A DNA stretch of 64,000 nucleotides from contig NC_069125.1 in assembly GCF_026914265.1 (NCBI RefSeq), positions 67,569,479 to 67,633,478 on the forward strand, given 5' to 3'. Numbering within the stretch: the stretch's first letter is position 1; each line of letters opens with the position of its first letter. This DNA comes from Mya arenaria. Lineage: Eukaryota > Mollusca > Bivalvia > Myida > Myidae. The notes below the pieces were generated by a model. It was not told where the DNA came from. It made no database searches and saw nothing but the letters and a program-made list of their open reading frames with translations. Positions 22,485 to 33,953 of this stretch are shown in pieces. The translations under genes were made by a program, and so were the position numbers.

Positions 22485-23715
22485 GTATGGAAGAATATAT
22501 AAGATCTCATTCAAAGATAGACAATCACTTTAATTACAGAAGAACAATGTTTATCAATGTTTTTATTTGAGTGCAATGTTTTCTTTTGACAGTTGAGAGT
22601 GATATGTGGACGATATACTGATAGTCACATTATGTATTCACATTGAATGTGCTGAATATGCATGTTTAGCTTTTGTTGTATTTGTGATTGTGTCTATTTT
22701 CTGAAATGGTTCTGTTCTAAAATTTTATCTTTGCAATGAAGTCCAGGCTGTACTTTGGTCATTTTTGCCATTTAATTTCCTGAAGGGAGGAGCCTATACT
22801 GATAACAGTTGCCCCTTTGTTTATCCGTCCAACTCTCCTGTCCATTCATTACATTCATCCACCCATCCATCCATCACACCCTTGTTGGGAGAATAAACTC
22901 AAAACTACTTAAGGGATTGAAATAAAACATAGATGGCAATGAGAGGAAGTGCAGTGCACAATAACCATAATCCTATCATGCATATTTATTAAGTAACCAA
23001 CCCTTAACCATTTATTTCATAATCTTTGCATGTCTAGGACTTATCTTGTACTTAAGGGATTTAAATGAAACTGCAAGGAATTGCAATGCACAAGAACAAT
23101 AATCCTGCCCTGCATATTGTTTTGGTCATCTGCTCTGTGATCTTTTTTATGTAAATTGGTGTTTGTCTGGGCCATTATCTTCGAAAGTTCTGAAGGGTTT
23201 GAAATGAAACTTCAAATATAGATAGATGGCAAACAGGAAGTGCAGTACACAAGAATGACAATCCTACCTTGCATGTTTATTTAGTTATTTCCCTTTAATC
23301 TAATGTTTTCCATAATTGGTGCTTGTAGGAACCCTATTTTGGAATGTTCAAAAGGGATTCAAATGAAACTTTGTATATAAGAAGGCTCTTCATGAAGTTT
23401 GTGGCAAAGCAAATTCACTCCACCAATTAGTAACAATATAACATATTCAACATTTCAATTAATATATTGTGAAGAAGGATTGAACCTTTTATTCAGAAAT
23501 ATTTATTGATAGCCTTTCTATGTGTAGTTTTTTACAACCATCCCTTTCGGCACAGAGCACTTTTGACACTTTATGGCGTCATGATATAAGAAATGCAATG
23601 CATTTCAAAGACTTATCTGCTCATTAATTTTTTATGCTTAATCTTTTCCTATGCTTAATCTTATTGTTTTTTCTCCATCATTTCATGTTCTGAAACTACA
23701 AATATCTATTAGTTA
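22485..23715. repeat. 3' flank with dispersed repeats
   Basis: The first 300 bp may be 3'UTR of the HIRAN/death gene. From about 22785 a repeat of the 'gaaatgaaacttcaaatatagatagatggcaa' family runs to about 23400 in three diverged units, with a (CATC)n stretch near 22855. No gene. Confidence 0.5.
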
Positions 23716-24050
23716 TGCCCCCCTTCGAAGAACAGGGGGTTATATTGCTTTGCACACGTAGGTCGGTAGACCAAAGCTTGCTTGAGTGATAACTCGACAA
23801 TTCCTAGACCTGTTGTCATCAAACTTGACATGAAGGTTGGGATTGACCAGTAGATGACCCCTATTGGTATTAGGGGTCATCGGGTCAAATATCAAGGTCA
23901 GAGTAACCATCAATGTGAAAAGGTTGTTCGAGTGATAACTCAACAATGCCTGCACCCATGGCCCTTAAACTTAACATTTAGGTTGGTGGTGACCATTAGA
24001 TGGCCCCTATGAATTTTGAGGTCAAAGGTCAAGGTCACAACTCATTGGTT
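23716..24050. repeat. Dispersed repeat with AGGTCA half-sites
   Basis: It is bounded at the left by ATGCCCCCCTTCG...CAGGGGGTTATA. The units carry 'gaccantagatg(a/g)cccctat' and AGGTCAAAGGTCAAGGTCAC (24021). It is related in style to the 4758-6329 block. Confidence 0.65.
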
Positions 24051-25861
24051 ATTAAAATTACGTCATATTTACTTATTCTCTGCCATGAGGATACATGTTT
24101 ATCTGAAAATATCAGTTATCAACATTATTTAAAACTGTACCTACTATCCTCACACTTTGAATGGTCATGCAACTTTTCCCATCTACTGATAATTAATTTC
24201 AATTGCTGCTTTTTGATTTCATTGCTTGAAATTGACTTTAAAAGTTATTTCTCAAACCTGTCCATATCTTTGCATAGAAAATGGGCATTTGGAGAGCATC
24301 CATCCATTCCGGTGATAATCTTGTTTTATTTTAAATATAGAGTTTTGATTCCTGATTTCTCCCAGAGATGTGTATCATGGTGTTTATGTTCCCATTAACT
24401 CTTTCTCTTAGTTTATATATTGTTTTTGTTAATCTGTTACAAGGATTTATTGCGTTTATTATTTTTTCATAAAAGTTCTATGTAAAAAGTGTACTGCATG
24501 TATTTAATCTGTTTATTTAAATTCTATTTTTAAGACTTTAAATATCAAGATAAGAGATTGTTTTAGTTAATAATTTTTTTAAGTTTTGTTATGTCTTCCC
24601 TGGGACAGTTTTTAACAATAAGCTATATATGGAGAAGAACTCAGAAAATACTTGAAGGAAATGAAATCTCCCTTTGTTCTATATTAGCTTGTCTGTTTGT
24701 TTTTACAGAAATGTCATGCTAATATGAAAGCCTTAACTCCGTTCTTGTTTATTGGAATTGGATTAAACTTACTAAGTGAACACAGTGCAAGACTCATTAC
24801 TTTAACACTTTGCAGAAAGGTTATCAGCCCTAATAAAAAATAATAAAGCAAATGTTGTCCTCAGCATAACTCAGAAAGTATATTTGAAGAAAACTTTGAA
24901 CAATGGTAAATGGCAATGTGTAAAATGTTGTGCACATCGCAAGAATTAGTATAACTCTTGAAATCATGGCGGCAGTGTTACCTATTCTTGGACTTCCATG
25001 GCTATATAATAAAATGCAGAAATAATTGGCATGATTATTGATGGATAACATGTGAAAAGTGCATGAAAAAAGGGAAATAAATATGCTTACCTAAAGTTGT
25101 AGCAGCTTCATTGTGCCTCCTTCAGTGTGTTTAATCTTACATGTTGATACATTATACTTTTAAGGAAATTTTGGAATGCTTATATATATGCATGTAATTA
25201 AGATTCATATTTTTAAGTTTCCTTTTGCAAAACAAGCCAGTAGTGTGCTAGGCAAATGTTTCAAATGTCTTACTAGTATTTTAAGTTTTAGCTTTAATAA
25301 TTAGTTTTTCTTTATAAAAGATTTACTTTATGACTGTATGCTGTTGTAGTTTGTTTCTGTTTTGATTTGTGCTTTAGTTGATTGTAAAGAAATTTATCCA
25401 TTTTTAAGATAAATTATATTGTCTTTTGCATTTTCTCTTTGTTCCTTAGTTTTCCACACCCATTTTGTCCATCCATCCGTCCATATATTATGAATGTGAT
25501 ATCTCTCTCATATGCATTTTCACGAAGAAGACAGATACATGAACTTGTATTGGTTTATATATATATATCGGTTTAATTGCCTTTCCATAAAAGTATGAGC
25601 ATTTGATTATCAACACTGACATTTTGAGACTTTGATTCTTCCTTTTGATGATCCTGTACACTTGCTAAATTAGCTGAGGTCCTTAAATAATCATGTAAGC
25701 TTTTATATATTGTACACTTAAAAGGTTATAAAGGAGACCGCAAGCTGGTTGAAGTAGTAATGTATGTAGGAAAAAACAAATTGTGTAAGCTTAAATCCTG
25801 TGAACTTGACTCCTATCAGTAAGGACTCTGTTATAATCCTTTTAGGGCTTTTTAATTGATT
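24051..25861. other. AT-rich intergenic DNA, no gene seen
   Basis: T-rich sequence with no splice-framed open reading frames. Only weak similarity to dispersed repeat phrases. Confidence 0.45.
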
Positions 25862-27655
25862 CAAGGCCCTTTAATGACTAGCCACTTACTTCTTGTGAAC
25901 TGAAGTATGAGTCAAGGCCCTTTAATGACTAGCCACTTCTTGTGAACTGAACTGTGAGTCAAGGCCCTTTAATGACTAGCCACTTACTTCTTGTGCGCTG
26001 AACTATGAGTCAAGGCCCTTAAATGACTAGCCACTTACTTCTTGTGAACTGAAGTATGAGTCAAGGCCCTTTAATGACTAGCCACTTACTTCTTGTGAAC
26101 TGATCCATGAGTCAAGGCCCTTTAATGACTAGCCACTTCTTGTGAACTGATCCATGAGTCAAGGCCCTTTAATGACTAGCCACTTACTTCTTGTGAACTG
26201 AAGTATGAGTCAAGGCCCTTTAATGACTAGCCACTTACTTCTTGTGAACTGAACTGTGAGTCAATGCCCTTTAATGACTAGCCACTTCTTGTGAACTGAT
26301 CCATGAGTCAAGGCTCTTTAATGACTACCCACTTATTGTGAACTGAAGTATGAGTCAAGGCCCTTTAATGAGTAGCCACTTCTTGTGAACTGAAGTATGA
26401 GTCAAGGCCCTTTATTGACTAGCCACTTACTTCTTGTGCACTGAACTATGAGTCAAGGCCCTTTAATGACTAGCCACTTACTTCTTGTAAACTGAAGTAT
26501 GAGTCAAGGCCCATTATTGACTAGCCACTTCTTGTGAACTGATCCATGAGTCAAGGCCCTTTATTGACTAGCCACTTACTTCTTGTGAACTGAACTATGA
26601 GTCAAGGCCCTTTAATGACTAGCCACTTACTTCTTGTAAACTGAACTATGAGTCAAGGCCCTTTATTGACTAGCCACTTCTTGTGAACTGATCCATGAGT
26701 CAAGGCCCTTTATTGACTAGCCACTTACTTCTTGTGCACTGAACTATGAGTCAAGGCCCTTTAATGACTAGCCACTTACTTCTTGTAAACTGAAGTATGA
26801 GTCAAGGCCCTTTATTGACTAGCCACTTCTTGTGAACTGATCCATGAGTCAAGGCCCTTTATTGACTAGCCACTTACTTCTTGTGCACTGAAGTATGAGT
26901 CAAGGCCCTTTAATGACTAGCCACTTCTTGTGCACTGAACTATGAGTCAAGGCCCTTTAATGACTAGCCACTTACTTCTTGTGCACTGAAGTATGAGTCA
27001 AGGCCCTTTAATGACTAGCCACTTACTTCTTGTGAACTGATCCATGAGTCAAGGCCCTTTATTGACTAGTCACTTACTTCTTGTGCACTGAACTATGAGT
27101 CAAGGCCCTTTAATGACTAGCCACTTACTTCTTGTAAACTGAAGTATGAGTCAAGGCCCTTTATTGACTAGCCACTTCTTGTGAACTGATCCATGAGTCA
27201 AGGCCCTTTATTGACTAGCCACTTACTTCTTGTGCACTGAAGTATGAGTCAAGGCCCTTTAATGACTAGCCACTTCTTGTGCACTGAACTATGAGTCAAG
27301 GCCCTTTATTGACTAGCCACTTACTTCTTGTGAACTGAAGTATGAGTCAAGGCCCATTATTGACTAGCCACTTACTTCTTGTGAACTGATCCATGAGTCA
27401 AGGCCCTTTATTGACTAGCCACTTACTTCTTGTAAACTGAAGTATGATTCAAGGCCCTTTAATGACTAGCCACTTACTTCTTGTAAACTGAAGTATGATT
27501 CAAGGCCCTTTAATGACTAGCCATTTACTTCTTGTGAACTGAAACATGAGTCAAGGCCCTTTAATGACTAGCCACTTACTTCTTGTGAACTGATCCATGA
27601 GTCAAGGCCCTTTAATGACTAGCCACTTACTTCTTGTGAACTGAACTATAATTCA
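25862..27655. repeat. 47/51-bp minisatellite array
   Basis: About 36 tandem units with consensus TCAAGGCCCTTTAATGACTA then GCCACTTACTTCTTGTG and AACTGAAGTATGAG. Units come in a 51-bp form (CACTTACTTCTTG) and a 47-bp form lacking ACTT (CACTTCTTG), and in three tail variants (GAAGTATGAG, GAACTATGAG, GATCCATGAG). In places the variants recur in the order GATCC, GCACTGAACT, AAACTGAAGT, a short higher-order repeat (for example 26545-26830 and 27040-27230). The last units (after 27640) decay into flank. All but a few units contain TGAGTCA. Confidence 0.95.
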
Positions 27656-28270
27656 GAGCCCTTGAAGATTCTAGACACTCAATGTTTAGTGACTGAATCT
27701 AAGTCAGTGTTTTTAATGATTTAGACACTAAAATATTGTCAACTGGGACTCCATTTAGTCCGGTCCCTTGATTATATACACCTTATACTTGTCTGTGTGT
27801 TTCCTCTTTGATTCCTTGAAGCATTGAGGAATGCTGTTATGAATGGGAAATGTTCGCATTGAAAGGGAGTTTGATTGTTTTTCTAATAATATTGTGATGT
27901 TTTTTTTTAAAAATACTTGTTTATAACAAGAATTTGTTTCATACAATTTCTCTTTAAATTATTGAAACGCCTAAAATGCTTTTAGTCGACAACATATTTT
28001 TAATATGTTATTCTACATGGTTTTATTGTGTTTGATGTTATGTATATTTAGCGATTCTTCTACATATACGTATTTCGGGTCGCCATTTTTTACCCATTTA
28101 CCTGCGATATGTTCGGGAAGGAGGTCTCAAATTGAAATGTTTATATCATTTATGTTTTATCAAATATTCACTGTACATATTAAATATGTCAAGGGTCTGA
28201 AGAAGTGTGGGTCTGGAGTGCGGTGTCGGCACCAAGACCGCACGGACCGATACATCACGGGGACAGGTTT
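27656..28270. other. Intergenic, no gene seen
   Basis: AT-rich sequence. A frame at 28005-28358 overlaps the next entry in another frame and has no domain. Confidence 0.4.
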
Positions 28271-28465
28271 ATGTCTACCCGGTCCCCTGTCGTCTGCCGC
28301 TCTTGTCCAGTCTTTCATACAGACGCGAAAGCTAAGGCGGTCACATTTGTTTCAGTGAATCAATGTGAACATGTAGTCTGTAAACATGCGAGCTCGTTAT
28401 ACGAAAAAAGACGAGACCTGTATTGTCAAAGCATTGAAAACTTTCAACTCAGTCCCGAAACTTAA
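28271..28465 (+). pseudogene. Possible RING-type zinc-finger exon or fragment
   Basis: From the ATG at 28271 the frame reads MSTRSPVVCRSC, then, after 19 residues, QCEHVVCKH. The order C-x2-C, then C-x-H-x2-C with the FVSVNQCEH phrase is like the first half of a RING finger of the RNF212/ZIP3 style. The following C-x2-C expected of a RING is missing in frame, but a TGC lies one base out of frame just after VVCK, so a frameshift may have broken it. The stretch is more GC-rich than its surroundings, which supports a coding past. Splice sites are not clear. It could also be a chance Cys/His arrangement. Confidence 0.3.
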
Positions 28466-29346
28466 TACACATGTTGCCTGTGACGAATAGGCCAGAAGGT
28501 GTTTATTTGTTCCTTAATCTACTTGAAAAACTTACTCGTGTCTCGTGAGCGTTCGGCGCCCACTTGGCGGTGCGCTTGATTTAGAAATTCCCTCAACGAA
28601 ATCAGGTACGTCATTTATGACGGAATGTAGAAATAGAAAATGATAATATATCGAGTACTCGCATGATGTAACACGTCCTAGGGGCCAATTATTATGTACG
28701 TTTTCCGGTACTTAACGGTTTAATCTCCGTTCGCCTGTCAAAAAGTTATGATGAATAATGTGTCAATTGTCCAAAGTGGTTGTCAAAATTTCAATTGTAC
28801 TGTCCACAAAAATGTTAAATTTAATAAAATTTGACTTGTTTAAGTGTTTGCTTTCCTGATGATTAAGGTGTTGCTATGTAACGTTTGTTTACACTTTCCT
28901 GGATACACAGAAAACTGTCCAACATAAATAAGTGTCGAAATGTTTGGTTTAATTTCCATCCGCAATTTTAGTCCTATTTGTCAAAATGAATATTTAAATA
29001 CTAGGTCAGTTACGTTGAAACCACATGTATGTGGGAATAGATTAACATACGATTTGAACAATAAACAAGCTGTATATTTTATATATTATTTAATTTAAAT
29101 TCAAAACAAAACATCATAGCAACAAAATGCAACAGTGTATCAAAAGTTTCATACAAATATATGTATACAATTCATAGCACCATCAACAATATACAAGAGA
29201 TCGACAGAAAGAGAAAAAAGTTCGCATAAGCGAAAAGCCACCTTTCAAACGTTCAAAGAATCTTTGTCTTTTGCAACAAATAGCTCGCACTACACGGGCG
29301 GCTCAAGCGCATGCAGCACAGTGATGTTCTATTTTGCGGTCGTGGT
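28466..29346. other. 3' flank of gene A, no gene seen
   Basis: AT-rich. It probably includes the 3'UTR of gene A (minus strand). No clear polyadenylation signal stands out close to the stop. Confidence 0.4.
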
Positions 29347-30789
29347 CTACACAAGGATTTCCTTTTCGTCGTCACTGCCCAGGGAGCTGAGGCCCTCGTC
29401 TGAAAAATCCTCCTCCAGACGCGTCCTCATGAAGCTCTCCATGGCGTCGTCTTCACTTCCAGTCCCAGACTCAGAGAACGCTGTCCGCACGATGTCCGAC
29501 ACACTGCTCACGTTGTGCGCATGCTCGCTCATCCTGCTTATCTCACTCGGGTCCGAAAGGATGCTGTCTGCCTCGCTCTCGCTGATGCTGTAGTCGACCA
29601 GCTTCTGGTACTGGCAGTGGTCGGCTGTGCTTACATTGAATGTAGCAGAATTGACCGGCTGAGCATCTCTTTGGTACTTTTCGCTGATGAACGCGGTGTT
29701 GAAGTCGTTGCCGTCGTCTGTCCCTTCGTGCCCGGAGTCATTATCGCAGTCGTCGTACGTGAGCACGGTCGGCACTCGTCGCCCTCGAAGGCAGGGGGTA
29801 ATGTTGTTTGTTGCATTAGTGCCGATGTCGGCGTTTACGTTCGCTCTGGTATCCTCCTCGGCGCCATCTCCTCGCTCACGGAACCTGGTGTCGAGGTAGC
29901 GGCTGCTCGGGGATCGGTAGGTCATGTACTCAGAGAAGTACCTCTGCAACAGAGCGTCCTTGCCCTCACGCTGGTTTAGTTTAGAGATTTTGGAGACAAT
30001 GTCTTTAGCCAGTCGTTCGTGCCTTTTAACATGACGGTGGGCGTCTTTGTTGTTTCCTGCACAGCCTTTATCTGCTACCGTTCCTGACTTTTCGATTGGA
30101 AACTTGGGATTAGTTACCATTGTTGACGGCTTGTGTTTCAGAGTCTTTCTTGTTGCATATTTAACACTCGACACGTCACTTGTAACTGTTGAATTTTGGT
30201 TGACTACAAATGTCTCATGGAACGACTGTCCTGTAACGTTCCTGCTAATTTCACAGGATGTCATGTGTGTCTGGCCCAGAACAAACCTCTGGTCCATGAG
30301 ATTTCCCTGACTTACTGATGGCACATCCTCGTCATCACTGCTATCAGAATCATTAAAATACAGTTCCTTGACAAACTCATTTGGGTGTGAATACCGACTT
30401 GCTGCACACTGCCCCGCATTGCTACCTGCCTCCTGGGTAAGCCTGTTTCTGTTGGTCAGCTTCCTGCGTTTGGCTTCGGACATCTTTGGCATGGTGATTT
30501 TTGGGGCAATTTTGCGAAAGATGAACTCAAACTGATTGTCCATTCCCCACGATCGCATAACTTTTAGCAGACGACTCTTTGTAGGGATAGGTCGTTCGAT
30601 ACCCCGAGAGGACTCGAAGATTCCATAGGCGTGCGAGTCGGCTTGCTCCTTCCCGTCCTCCAGTTTACGGAGCACCATCTTGACAATGTCACCACAAGTT
30701 GTGTACTTCGTCACGCCCTTGATGTATCGGATGTTGTCACCAATTGTCAATGGAACCTCGACGTACTTTCTTCTGCGATTCTCAGCCAT
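29347..30789 (-). CDS. Gene A: RASSF9/10-like Ras-association domain protein (480 aa)
   Basis: The N-terminal 95 residues match the RA domain of N-terminal RASSF proteins: YIKGVTKYTTCGDIVKMVL is the counterpart of the conserved 'V-x-G-L-x-x-x-T-T-C-x-D-V-V' segment, and FESSRGIERPIPTKSRLLKV then SWG matches the second half. RA domains have a ubiquitin-like fold that contacts small GTPases. The rest is long, polar and apparently disordered, without the coiled coil usual in RASSF7-10. Two acidic motifs near the C-terminus (QKLVDYSISESEADS; MESFMRTRL then SDEGLSSLGSDDE) are shared with gene B. The ATG directly follows an acceptor (GTCTCTTCCAG|ATG on the minus strand), so the gene has at least one upstream exon. 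It is much more GC-rich than its surroundings. A polarity or signalling scaffold role is inference. Confidence 0.85.
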   Translation of the reverse strand: MAENRRRKYVEVPLTIGDNIRYIKGVTKYTTCGDIVKMVLRKLEDGKEQADSHAYGIFESSRGIERPIPTKSRLLKVMRSWGMDNQFEFIFRKIAPKITMPKMSEAKRRKLTNRNRLTQEAGSNAGQCAASRYSHPNEFVKELYFNDSDSSDDEDVPSVSQGNLMDQRFVLGQTHMTSCEISRNVTGQSFHETFVVNQNSTVTSDVSSVKYATRKTLKHKPSTMVTNPKFPIEKSGTVADKGCAGNNKDAHRHVKRHERLAKDIVSKISKLNQREGKDALLQRYFSEYMTYRSPSSRYLDTRFRERGDGAEEDTRANVNADIGTNATNNITPCLRGRRVPTVLTYDDCDNDSGHEGTDDGNDFNTAFISEKYQRDAQPVNSATFNVSTADHCQYQKLVDYSISESEADSILSDPSEISRMSEHAHNVSSVSDIVRTAFSESGTGSEDDAMESFMRTRLEEDFSDEGLSSLGSDDEKEILV

Positions 30790-33700
30790 CTGGAAGAGAC
30801 AAGAGAACTATTATAATCAAAGTATATAAATTATATAACAGTATGAAACGCTGTTCAACAATTTTTTAAACAATATTCCAAATTTGGAGACGCACTAGAA
30901 GCGCATTTAAACCATGGATCATTGCCATGTAAATCATCATGTATGTCGAAACTAAATAAAGTATTGAAATAAACAACTTTATAAATGAAAACAATATGAC
31001 TTACAAACGAAATGATGTTTGAGAAAACCATTTTGTCCAAAATGAGTTAATGTTAACACTTTGAGCCAGTGAAGTATACTAAGAAGTTAGCTTACATTTC
31101 ATATATATACGCTGAAGATGAGTTTGATAAACTATGTCCATCAACAGATATTAACGTGTTTCTTTCAATGTTATTAATGTTATTATTATGATTTTCTCTA
31201 ATTTTCCCTCCCATTAAATTGTTTTCTTTGTCGGTAAACAAGATCAAAGATTCAGCGGCCCGCAAAAAAAGAAAATTTAAAGTAAACAAGGAGTCAAATC
31301 AGATCAGATAACAGAATCTCATTATCACATGTGTTTATATCATCATTATTTCCTCTACATTTCTAAACCTTGAGATCAACATTTTTGTTTTTCTCTGATA
31401 ATATCTTTAAAACAAAAGAAACCAAAGATGAGTTATGATATATCCGAATATCTGATGTACTCTGAGACAAGTACATGGCGATGCATAGAAATGATTTATG
31501 AAAATTTCACCCATACTTCTGTAAGATTTCGGTATATATCTTGGATGGAATATTATTAATAAGCAAACTTTTATCTTGAAATTAACAGGAATAGATATGA
31601 ACTGGTATATATGCTGATAGTATGAAACTACCGATAGTGTGCTGAAGAATCTGTCTTCAAAGTCAATCAAAGATATAATATTTCAAATTTAATACTATAT
31701 TTTACCTTTTCTACCAGTATATAGCAGCTTTAAAAGTCAAGCAAAATGTCTTGACTGCTCTGTAATTACGCGCAATTAGGACTTCAGAGCCTCTGCTGTG
31801 ACTTGATCAGTTTTGGTTTCATTCTTTGCATTTGCGCCATACATTAGTAATTTACTAAATAAATCAGACATATGAACATTACTATGTCTTTCTAAGATCT
31901 TCTATTAAAGTATATGGGTGCAATTTTTCACGGCCTGTCTAAGTTGAGGGGAGAGATGATATCGGTAACAAGGGTGTCAGGGTCCAGGACGGACCCCGCA
32001 ACATTGCCGTGATTAATGGCCATCATTACAGTGGCTCGCTTTTAACGTTAAATCAGCCAAGTACGGATAGTTTAGTATCATGGTTAACTGTTTAGTCACT
32101 AGTCTTAATGTTCCCTGACAATGAACCATTCAAGATCGAAAATATGAGTTTAAGAAGGAGAAGCAATACACTAACTGGATATATATGACCATATGTACTA
32201 TGCAATAATGCTTGATTTTAAAGAAACGACCAATTAAGGCACCGTCTAAGGGGAACGCTATACGACATGCGGTAGAATATATTTAATGTCTGATATAGCT
32301 ATACCGCCGCCCAATACTCATTTTTTAAGTCAATCTGGTAGAACAAATCTGCATACATTAAATTAGACTGCACCATTATATGCTACAATTAGCCAACCCC
32401 CATACCACAATTGGAGCCATTTTTCTAAATTAGAGATAGGGGATCTTAACTTTCCTTCTTTTTAATATCATCCCATTATATCCTTCTAAATGTGTACATA
32501 TGACTGTATCAAAGAAAAGATAACCATAAAAATATCAAACATAACTGACATGCACGAAAACTACTGTGTTTTTGAAACGTCTTATGTGGCAGAGGGTCGA
32601 TTGTTCACAACTTAAGTTGAAGTTAACAACACTGTAAACTAAGTTGTTAACGTTTAAGTCCTTACTAAAGTTTAATGGATACTCTTGTAATCTGATGTCC
32701 TTCTTACATTATTTGAGACTACTTTTTCAGCCGATCTTGCTTATTTTTGAATATATGAGCACATCATCAACTATTTAACTTTTAAAAGTCAAACAACCAT
32801 GTCGTTTAGTGGCCAAAGGTATTGTTATATGCCGATTTGTCAATAAACTTTGAAGTTGAAGTCGTTAATCACGTTGTTAACTCTAACGAAGCTCTGAATA
32901 ATCAACGTATTGCATTAATGAAAGAAAACATGAACACATGATACTCTTGGACCATAAGTTAGGCAAGGTTTCAGTAATTAGCCAACACGGATTCTGTGGT
33001 TTCCAGGATATAGTCAGTCCAGACATCCAGTCTGGTGATTCCTTCTAAGTTTTGACTTGACGAATAAATATGTGTAGTGATTAAATACGTTTATGTGTGA
33101 TTACATGGCAGTCTAGCCACAGAGATTATCTACGTTAACTTTATGTGAACCCAGTTCAATGAACATCTTAGGGGCTTGATTCATGTCAAGTGTCACCGGA
33201 CCCTTTTATCCCTTTCCGGCGCTATATTGTGTTTATCTTTCAGATAACATCTTATTTAAACACTGTAATTGTTTTAAAATGTTTTACAAGCATTTTGATC
33301 ACACAATTTGAAAAGGACATCAGAGAACCCTTGAACCAACATTCCTACACTATCTCAACCTTCTATATTATGAGAATATATGTATATTGATAAATTATTG
33401 AACCATCTAACAATGATTTTAATATATATATATTAAATTATATTTATGATTTAGTATTAATATAATGTTATATTTGCTTTCTTTATTTTGGATAAACTCA
33501 TCCAAAATTGAATATTAATTAACCAGTAAAATTAAGTTCAGTTTAAAGCAAAAAGCTTTCTTTACGTCGTTCACTAAAGTCTGAATGTTCTTATTAAAGG
33601 CCAATTAAAAGAAATTGAAATAACATAAATCTTAAGACGATTTAAATTATTGTCTAAAGTTATACAGTTTCTCATCTAGACCGGTGTAAAACACATCACA

Positions 33701-33801
33701 ACTAGGTGAATATATTAAACATCAAAGTTTAAATCGGAATTCATTAATTTTATTATCATTAATTATTTTTAATATAAAAAACAAGTATTAAAATAACCAA
33801 C
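30790..33801 (-). other. Probable first intron of gene A
   Basis: It runs from a candidate donor ACTGACAAG|GTTGGT (minus strand, exon end 33802) to the acceptor at 30790. AT-rich, with no other gene or defined repeat seen. The intron assignment is inferred from splice motifs. Confidence 0.45.
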
Positions 33802-33953
33802 CTTGTCAGTGATCCAAAACTTTTACTAAAGCAATTCCTTTTGTAATCAGTCTACTCACAGAGCGTTTTGCTCTTAAGTGTTTTATGACTTGTTAACTGC
33901 TGGTGTAAATTGAATTTTATAATTCAGATGAATGTCAGCAATCTATTTTATAC
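33802..33953 (-). promoter_or_regulatory. Candidate promoter and non-coding first exon of gene A
   Basis: On the minus strand a TATA box (TATAAAAT, 33952-33945) lies about 145 bp upstream of a good donor (GACAAG|GTTGGT at 33802), with a CACGTG E-box a few bases further upstream (about 33960). The exon between contains no ATG, so it would be 5'UTR. Supported only by motif spacing. Confidence 0.35.

Noticed and set aside
25862..27655. CRISPR-like array
   Set aside because: Units are contiguous with no unique spacers, in a eukaryotic context; it is a minisatellite.
29515..30310. Plus-strand open frames opposite gene A
   Set aside because: Antisense shadows of a GC-rich coding exon; no domain.
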